A stretch of 40,367 nt of DNA. It comes from a virus. A program made the translations under genes and the position numbers. Location of the stretch: positions 1 to 40,367 of the IMG/VR virus record IMGVR_UViG_3300030451_000521. One strand, given 5' to 3'. Shown here piece by piece: positions 37,099 to 40,367 of the stretch. Positions within the stretch are counted from its first letter, which is position 1. Every line of letters begins with the position of its first letter. The notes below the pieces were generated by a model that made no database searches, was not told the DNA's origin, and saw only the letters and a list, made by a program, of their open reading frames with translations.

Positions 37099-37229
37099 AC
37101 GCCAAAGGTCGCACATTTCAAATCGCACGCAATAGGTCGCAAAATCTTATAAGAACGCAGAAGGTCGCACATTTTTAGAACGCAACAGGTCGCAAATTTT
37201 ATTTAGAACGCAAAAGGTCGCAAGTTTTA
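37099..37229 (+). repeat. Five iteron-like direct repeats (ACGCAnnAGGTCGCA)
   Basis: Units start at 37099, 37127, 37155, 37180 and 37208 (spacings 28, 28, 25 and 28). Each carries ACGC(A/C)nnAGGTCGCA followed by (A/C)A(A/G)T and a T-rich tail. The CGCA half-sites within a unit lie 10 bases apart, one helical turn, and the units are spaced regularly, as in protein-binding iterons of replication origins or in operator clusters. AT-rich DNA follows (37261-37390). A further degenerate GGTCG appears at 37246. Function is inferred. Confidence 0.75.
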
Positions 37230-37340
37230 TGGTCTGAAAGTTTTTGGTCGTGGGTGTTTGAGGGTGGGCGAGACAATAAAAGAGTGTTTATTGAGTGTTT
37301 GTTTTATCTGTGCTTATCATTAAATATTGTATATTATTTG

Positions 37341-37370
37341 TTGAACTTGTGTCTAAAATAGTGTTATAAT
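37341..37370 (+). promoter_or_regulatory. Rightward promoter P2
   Basis: TTGAAC (37341-37346) and perfect TATAAT (37365-37370) are 18 bases apart. The sequence GTGTCTAAAATAGTGTTATAAT closely matches P1. It lies 32 bases before the ATG of the downstream operon and right after the iterons, so repeat-binding proteins could affect it. Confidence 0.75.
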
Positions 37371-37401
37371 TATCTTGTATTTAATTTAAAGGAGAACAAA
37401 T

Positions 37402-37599
37402 ATGAATATTAAATTTACAGACAATGAACTTTCATTATTGAAAGGGTGTTTTGATATGAATAGTGGCGACACTTACGCAAGAGGAACATTATTTCCACAA
37501 TGGCTTAAAGAAGATTGTAATCTTACTGAAAAGCAAACAGAAAAATTATTTGAAAGCATAGACAAAAAATTTACAAAATGGATAGGGGAGGAAAAATGA
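37402..37599 (+). CDS. Early hypothetical protein (65 residues)
   Basis: The protein begins MNIKFTDNELSLLKGCFDMN and ends KLFESIDKKFTKWIGEEK. An AAAGGAGAAC ribosome box precedes the ATG. The N-terminal pattern (INLN/KFTDNEL) is like that of the next two proteins (RINLNEKELAML, NLSTKELAIV), suggesting three related small proteins in a row. It is the first gene after P2. Function unknown. Confidence 0.68.
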   Translation: MNIKFTDNELSLLKGCFDMNSGDTYARGTLFPQWLKEDCNLTEKQTEKLFESIDKKFTKWIGEEK

Positions 37600-37844
37600 G
37601 AATTAATTTAAACGAAAAAGAACTTGCCATGTTAGTTCATTTAATATGGAGAGCAGAAGGTGAGGGAGAATTTGTGCCTTACTATCCAAATAATTCAGGA
37701 GAACATATAAAAGTTTTTGTTGGTAATCCAGACGGAAGCGAAGATTATTGGCTACCAACAACACAAAAAGAATTTTATAACTTAGCATACAAAATAGATA
37801 ATTGTTTATCTAAAGAGTTTAAAAAGAATAAGGGGGCAAAATGA
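37596..37844 (+). CDS. Early hypothetical protein (82 residues)
   Basis: The start is placed at ATG 37596, which overlaps the previous stop as ATGA and has a GGGGAGG ribosome box; a further ATG at 37578 would put that box inside the gene. The protein begins MRINLNEKELAMLVHLIWRA and has a central GEFVPYYPNNSGEHIKVFVG segment and a helical end. It shares the short N-terminal NEKELA pattern with its neighbours. No family recognised. Confidence 0.7.
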   Translation: MRINLNEKELAMLVHLIWRAEGEGEFVPYYPNNSGEHIKVFVGNPDGSEDYWLPTTQKEFYNLAYKIDNCLSKEFKKNKGAK

Positions 37845-38059
37845 ATTTATCAACAAAAGAGCTTGCTATTGTTAGCAAACTAATAGACTTAAACCATGAG
37901 TATTTTCAAGCTAAGAAAATGCACAATCCAATTAAAAATCAAATCAACGACAATTTAGAATGTTATAAATCAAACCAAGATTTCAAATTGTATCAAAAAG
38001 ATTTTGTTGTTTTGAGATCTAAAATTGAGGATTATTTTAACGAGAAAGGGGAAGAATGA
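37841..38059 (+). CDS. Early hypothetical protein (72 residues)
   Basis: The product MNLSTKELAIVSKLIDLNHE and onward is helical and charged, ending IEDYFNEKGEE. The start overlaps the upstream stop by four bases (ATGA) and follows an AAGGGGG ribosome box. The STKELAIVSKL start resembles those of the two upstream proteins. No function evident. Confidence 0.66.
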   Translation: MNLSTKELAIVSKLIDLNHEYFQAKKMHNPIKNQINDNLECYKSNQDFKLYQKDFVVLRSKIEDYFNEKGEE

Positions 38060-38187
38060 AACTAACCAAATCACAAAAAGAAATGCTTATATTTGCTTTA
38101 AATGTTGTTCTGAAAAACTATTGTTCAACACAACAAGACGAACAAAGATACGCAGATTTAATTAAACATATTAAGGGGGAGAAATGA
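38056..38187 (+). CDS. Very small early protein (43 residues)
   Basis: ATG 38056 to TGA 38187 encodes MKLTKSQKEMLIFALNVVLK and ends YADLIKHIKGEK. It is linked by ATGA overlaps to both neighbours and has an AAAGGGGAAG ribosome box, so it belongs to the coupled chain. The TKSQKEMLIFAL start is again of the KEL-type pattern. It is too short to assign. Confidence 0.6.
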   Translation: MKLTKSQKEMLIFALNVVLKNYCSTQQDEQRYADLIKHIKGEK

Positions 38188-38477
38188 ATACAAAATGTTT
38201 AGTAAATGAAAAGGGATTTATAACAACAAATGAGCCATTATTCTTATGCAAATGGAATGGTGGAGATATTGTAGAAATTCACACTAGATTAACTTTATAT
38301 GCTACATATAAAAATACAGGTTTATATGATAATCCAAGCACAGGAGATAGTTGGTCAAACTTTGAAAGCATAAATGATTTGTTAGACCATTTATCTTTTA
38401 CAGATAAAGATAACTACAATTATTTTGATAATGAAAAATACACTAACGACAATATGTCAATTCAAAGAATTTATTAA
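38184..38477 (+). CDS. Early hypothetical protein (97 residues)
   Basis: The protein begins MNTKCLVNEKGFITTNEPLF and is rich in Asn, Tyr and Asp (TRLTLYATYKNTGLYDNPST, then DNYNYFDNEKYTNDN). The start overlaps the previous stop (ATGA) and follows an AAGGGGGAG ribosome box, a form repeated before several genes here. No family recognised. It has no membrane segment and the C-terminus looks polar and possibly disordered. Confidence 0.65.
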   Translation: MNTKCLVNEKGFITTNEPLFLCKWNGGDIVEIHTRLTLYATYKNTGLYDNPSTGDSWSNFESINDLLDHLSFTDKDNYNYFDNEKYTNDNMSIQRIY

Positions 38478-38486
38478 GGGGGAGAA

Positions 38487-38627
38487 ATGAAACTTAAACA
38501 AGAATGGAAACTATTTAAACAAGACTTCAAGCGACAAGCTAAAGAAAGTTTTATGTTTAGATTTAATTGGTATGTGCTAAAGCCTATCGCTTTAGTGCTT
38601 GTAATAATCGCTTTAATTATTTTATAG
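38487..38627 (+). CDS. Small membrane protein (46 residues)
   Basis: ATG 38487 to TAG 38627 encodes MKLKQEWKLFKQDFKRQAKE, a basic amphipathic segment, followed by one C-terminal membrane helix (about 31-46, KPIALVLVIIALIIL). An AAGGGGGAG ribosome box lies 5 bases before the ATG. A small early membrane protein could act in superinfection exclusion or inhibit a host membrane process; this is inferred from topology only. Confidence 0.62.
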   Translation: MKLKQEWKLFKQDFKRQAKESFMFRFNWYVLKPIALVLVIIALIIL

Positions 38628-38639
38628 GAGGACTTAAAA

Positions 38640-39050
38640 ATGGGTAATAGAGCAGTAATAACAATAAAAGAAGAAAACACACCAAAAGAAGATTGGAGCT
38701 CGTTATATCTTCATTGGAATGGTGGGCGAGATTCAGTCGAGCCTTTACTCCATGTAGCCAAATTGTATGGGGTTAGATGTCAAGTTGATCCAAGTTATGC
38801 GATAGCAAGACTATCACAAATAACAGGAAACGCATTAGGTGGAACACTATCTCTTGGGGTAGGCACTTATAAACAGCTTGATACTAATAACTTTGATAAC
38901 GGAGTTTATGTTGTCCAAGATTGGGAGATAGTCGATAGAGAATTTGAACCACCATACGAACAACAAGAGTATGACTTCAACGAAATGGTCGCAGAAATTA
39001 GAAGTAAAAATGACCATGTCTTTGGTTATGAGGAGAAAGCAAATGGATAG
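38640..39050 (+). CDS. Conserved phage protein (MGNRAVITI family)
   Basis: The 136-residue protein reads MGNRAVITIKEENTPKEDWS, then LYLHWNGGRDSVEPLLHVAK, ARLSQITGNALGGTLSLGVG and NGVYVVQDWEIVDRE. I recall this order of blocks from a small protein found in many phages; its function is not known. A TAGGAGGACTT ribosome box precedes the ATG. It overlaps the next gene by eight bases. Confidence 0.78.
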   Translation: MGNRAVITIKEENTPKEDWSSLYLHWNGGRDSVEPLLHVAKLYGVRCQVDPSYAIARLSQITGNALGGTLSLGVGTYKQLDTNNFDNGVYVVQDWEIVDREFEPPYEQQEYDFNEMVAEIRSKNDHVFGYEEKANG

Positions 39051-39393
39051 AGAAATAAAAAAAGCCATTGGAATTATTGAAAATGCTTTAATGTTTTATG
39101 CAGAAGAAGGTATATCTTCTGATAAAAAAGCACAAAAAGAATTAGATGATGCTTGGAATATAGTGAAAGAAAAAAGGAACTATGGATATGGTTACGATGA
39201 TAGCAATTCTATAGCTATTATTTGGGAAATAGATGATATAAAAGGAATTAGACCCTATTTGACTGATGATGAGTGCATGGAAGTTTTAGATTATGCAGAA
39301 AGAAAACATGATGCAACATTGGGTATTACTTACGATACTTTAGAATGGCATTGTGATTATCTGTTTCCAGAAAAGGAGAAAGCAAATGATTAA
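39043..39393 (+). CDS. Early hypothetical protein (116 residues)
   Basis: The start is set at ATG 39043 because AGGAGAAAGCAA lies just before it and the same box precedes the next gene. An upstream in-frame ATG is within the previous gene and lacks a site. The protein MDREIKKAIGIIENALMFYA is helical at first and acidic, with NYGYGYDDSNSIAIIWEIDD and a C-terminal AERKHDATLGITYDTLEWHC. No family recognised. It overlaps both neighbours by eight bases. Confidence 0.68.
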   Translation: MDREIKKAIGIIENALMFYAEEGISSDKKAQKELDDAWNIVKEKRNYGYGYDDSNSIAIIWEIDDIKGIRPYLTDDECMEVLDYAERKHDATLGITYDTLEWHCDYLFPEKEKAND

Positions 39394-39712
39394 ATATGAG
39401 GATTTAAACAGATGGCTACAAAAGTATGGTGGAGCTGATTCAAAAAAAATACTTAACGATCTTGTAAATAATCAGATCAAAAAAGAATATATGATTGATA
39501 GCATAATCTCACACGCACAACAAGACCATGAGAACGCAGATATGTTTTATGAACAAATGTGGATTAAAAACCAAAAACCATACTGCCATGAATGTAAGTC
39601 TTTGAATGTGGCTACGCACGATCAGAACGGCAGTCCAATAACAGACTTCGCAAATCGGAATGGCTATTGTTTTAATTGTGATGACTTTGCACAAATAAAG
39701 GGGGTGAAATAA
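39386..39712 (+). CDS. Early protein with a C-terminal zinc-binding pattern (108 residues)
   Basis: The start is at ATG 39386, preceded by AAGGAGAAAGCAA. The N-terminal part (MIKYEDLNRWLQKYGGADSK) is helical. The C-terminal part has CHEC (about residues 68-71) and CFNC (about 95-98), four Cys in two pairs that could hold a zinc ion. It could bind nucleic acid or protein. It overlaps the previous gene by eight bases and shares one base with the next. Confidence 0.7.
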   Translation: MIKYEDLNRWLQKYGGADSKKILNDLVNNQIKKEYMIDSIISHAQQDHENADMFYEQMWIKNQKPYCHECKSLNVATHDQNGSPITDFANRNGYCFNCDDFAQIKGVK

Positions 39713-40050
39713 TGTCAACAAACTATGAACCATTAAAAGATTTATCTTATAAAAAGATGAAAAGGGTATGCACGGATATTGAATTTGTGAAAGATAAAAA
39801 CTCATCTAACAAATGGGGAGAGATCATACACAAAGACGGAAATTGGCTACACTTTTACGAAGTCAATAACAAAGTGTGTGGCTTTACTAGGTATGGCCGA
39901 AATGATGTCGAGGACATAATCGCACACATACAATTCAAAATGGGTGTGCCTATTTATGATGAGTATAGTGATGAATATTATGAACTATGGCTAAGTAATC
40001 TAACAGAAGAAGAACGCAAAGAAGTTGAGGAGGAATATAGTGACAGTTGA
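39712..40050 (+). CDS. Early hypothetical protein (112 residues)
   Basis: The start overlaps the previous stop as TAATG and has a GGGGGTGAAA ribosome box. The protein MSTNYEPLKDLSYKKMKRVC has a compact middle with HKDGNWLHFYEVNNKVCGFT and a very acidic C-terminus (NLTEEERKEVEEEYSDS). No family recognised. The acidic end could mimic nucleic acid, a common trick of small early phage proteins, but this is speculation. Confidence 0.65.
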   Translation: MSTNYEPLKDLSYKKMKRVCTDIEFVKDKNSSNKWGEIIHKDGNWLHFYEVNNKVCGFTRYGRNDVEDIIAHIQFKMGVPIYDEYSDEYYELWLSNLTEEERKEVEEEYSDS

Positions 40051-40252
40051 AGAATTAATAAACGCACTTAATAAAATCGAAGATAAAACTTTATGTGTAA
40101 GAGTGCATGAAGCTAGACCAGAATGTGAGGAATGTTCTTGGAATGACCCTAATTATTGGCTAGAAAACCATCTTGATAGTGTTATTGAACATAGCACAGG
40201 CAGTAGTGGATATGAACTTCACGGTGAAGTGCTTTTAACAGGATATGAATAG
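40040..40252 (+). CDS. Early hypothetical protein (70 residues, GTG start)
   Basis: A strong GAGGAGG ribosome box (40027-40033) precedes the GTG at 40040 by six bases. An in-frame TTG at 40025 lies upstream of that box and is less likely. The protein (M)TVEELINALNKIEDKTLCVR has a Cys-containing middle (HEARPECEECSWND) and the end EHSTGSSGYELHGEVLLTGY. It overlaps the preceding gene by 11 bases. No family recognised. Confidence 0.62.
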   Translation: MTVEELINALNKIEDKTLCVRVHEARPECEECSWNDPNYWLENHLDSVIEHSTGSSGYELHGEVLLTGYE

Positions 40253-40262
40253 GAGCTGAACA

Positions 40263-40367
40263 ATGACACAGTATAAAGATAAAGTAGATCAACAACGCAA
40301 ACTTATTCGCTTGGAGGAATGGAGAAAAGGTATCAAGATGCTACTGCACGAACGCAAAAGCGAGGAC
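40263..40367 (+). CDS. Early gene, N-terminal part (runs off window)
   Basis: ATG 40263 follows an AGGAG ribosome box and starts MTQYKDKVDQQRKLIRLEEW. It continues in frame to the last base of the window (35 codons) without a stop. The visible part is a charged helix (LEEWRKGIKMLLHERKSED). Too little is present to assign a function. Confidence 0.6.
   Translation, partial: MTQYKDKVDQQRKLIRLEEWRKGIKMLLHERKSED

Larger units (their letters stand above)
36943..37401. other. 459-base gene-free region with RNA, iterons and promoter
   Basis: No ORF with a convincing start was found on either strand. The region holds, in order, a small RNA promoter candidate (36956-36984), an imperfect hairpin ACCGAA/TTCGGT (36969-36989), a perfect 8-base hairpin (36990-37009), an anti-Shine-Dalgarno segment (37010-37020), a terminator (37037-37063), a degenerate ATTGATCTGAA element (37077-37087), five 28-base repeats, and promoter P2. 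Confidence 0.8.

Noticed and set aside
37099-37229. CRISPR array
   Set aside because: The repeat core is only about 15-20 bases and the gaps are 7-13 bases with similar T-rich content, so there are no true spacers. No cas genes are present.
1-40367. tRNA genes
   Set aside because: No segment with the T-arm GTTCRANNC box and matching acceptor stems was noticed in the gaps; gaps on the late strand are too short for one.

Overview
The window looks like part of the genome of a short-tailed (podovirus-like) phage of a Gram-negative, probably aquatic, bacterium. Three things point to this. The order terminase, portal, scaffold, capsid, adaptors and tail runs on one strand. There is a P22-type portal and stacked adaptor proteins, with no tail tube, sheath or tape-measure gene. 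The base composition is AT-rich and the protein style is that seen in uncultured marine phage genomes. The host cannot be named from the sequence. No integrase, polymerase, tRNA or small terminase subunit is recognisable, so the window is probably an incomplete genome; genes run off both ends.

Layout. From 35645 down to 1 everything is on the minus strand and tightly packed. In order of transcription it encodes an XF1762-like protein, the large terminase, basic accessory proteins, the portal, an AT-hook protein, a Pro/Met-rich protein, a GroES-like co-chaperonin, a probable scaffold, two capsid accessory proteins and the major capsid protein. A strong terminator follows. Next come beta-rich virion proteins, a run of very basic small proteins, two head-tail adaptors, tail proteins and a long repetitive tail fibre with an S74 chaperone. 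After that are small membrane proteins, a thermonuclease, a curli/FecR/cyclase cassette, the lysis genes, a P22 gp10-like tail hub, and large internal virion-type proteins. From 35932 to 40367 small early-type genes run on the plus strand. The 286-base divergent region between the two arms carries a likely promoter in each direction.

The most striking cargo is at 8791-13584: CsgF, CsgG (the curli outer-membrane pore), a secreted curlin-like repeat protein, a FecR-domain protein and a CHASE2-type class III adenylate cyclase. These genes overlap each other heavily and sit directly upstream of the holin and lysozyme genes. Together they look like an envelope module: an outer-membrane pore with its chaperone and substrate, plus a periplasm-sensing cAMP synthase.

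The early region carries regulatory structure the protein genes do not explain. A terminator, a perfect hairpin and a near-identical Shine-Dalgarno box form a unit repeated between the first genes. At 36956-37063 there is a compact candidate small RNA (promoter, 5' hairpin, 11-base anti-Shine-Dalgarno segment, terminator). Five iteron-like repeats at 37099-37229 follow, and then a second promoter resembling the first. The inference is that the first early genes are controlled post-transcriptionally by the small RNA, and that the iterons are an origin or a regulator-binding site.
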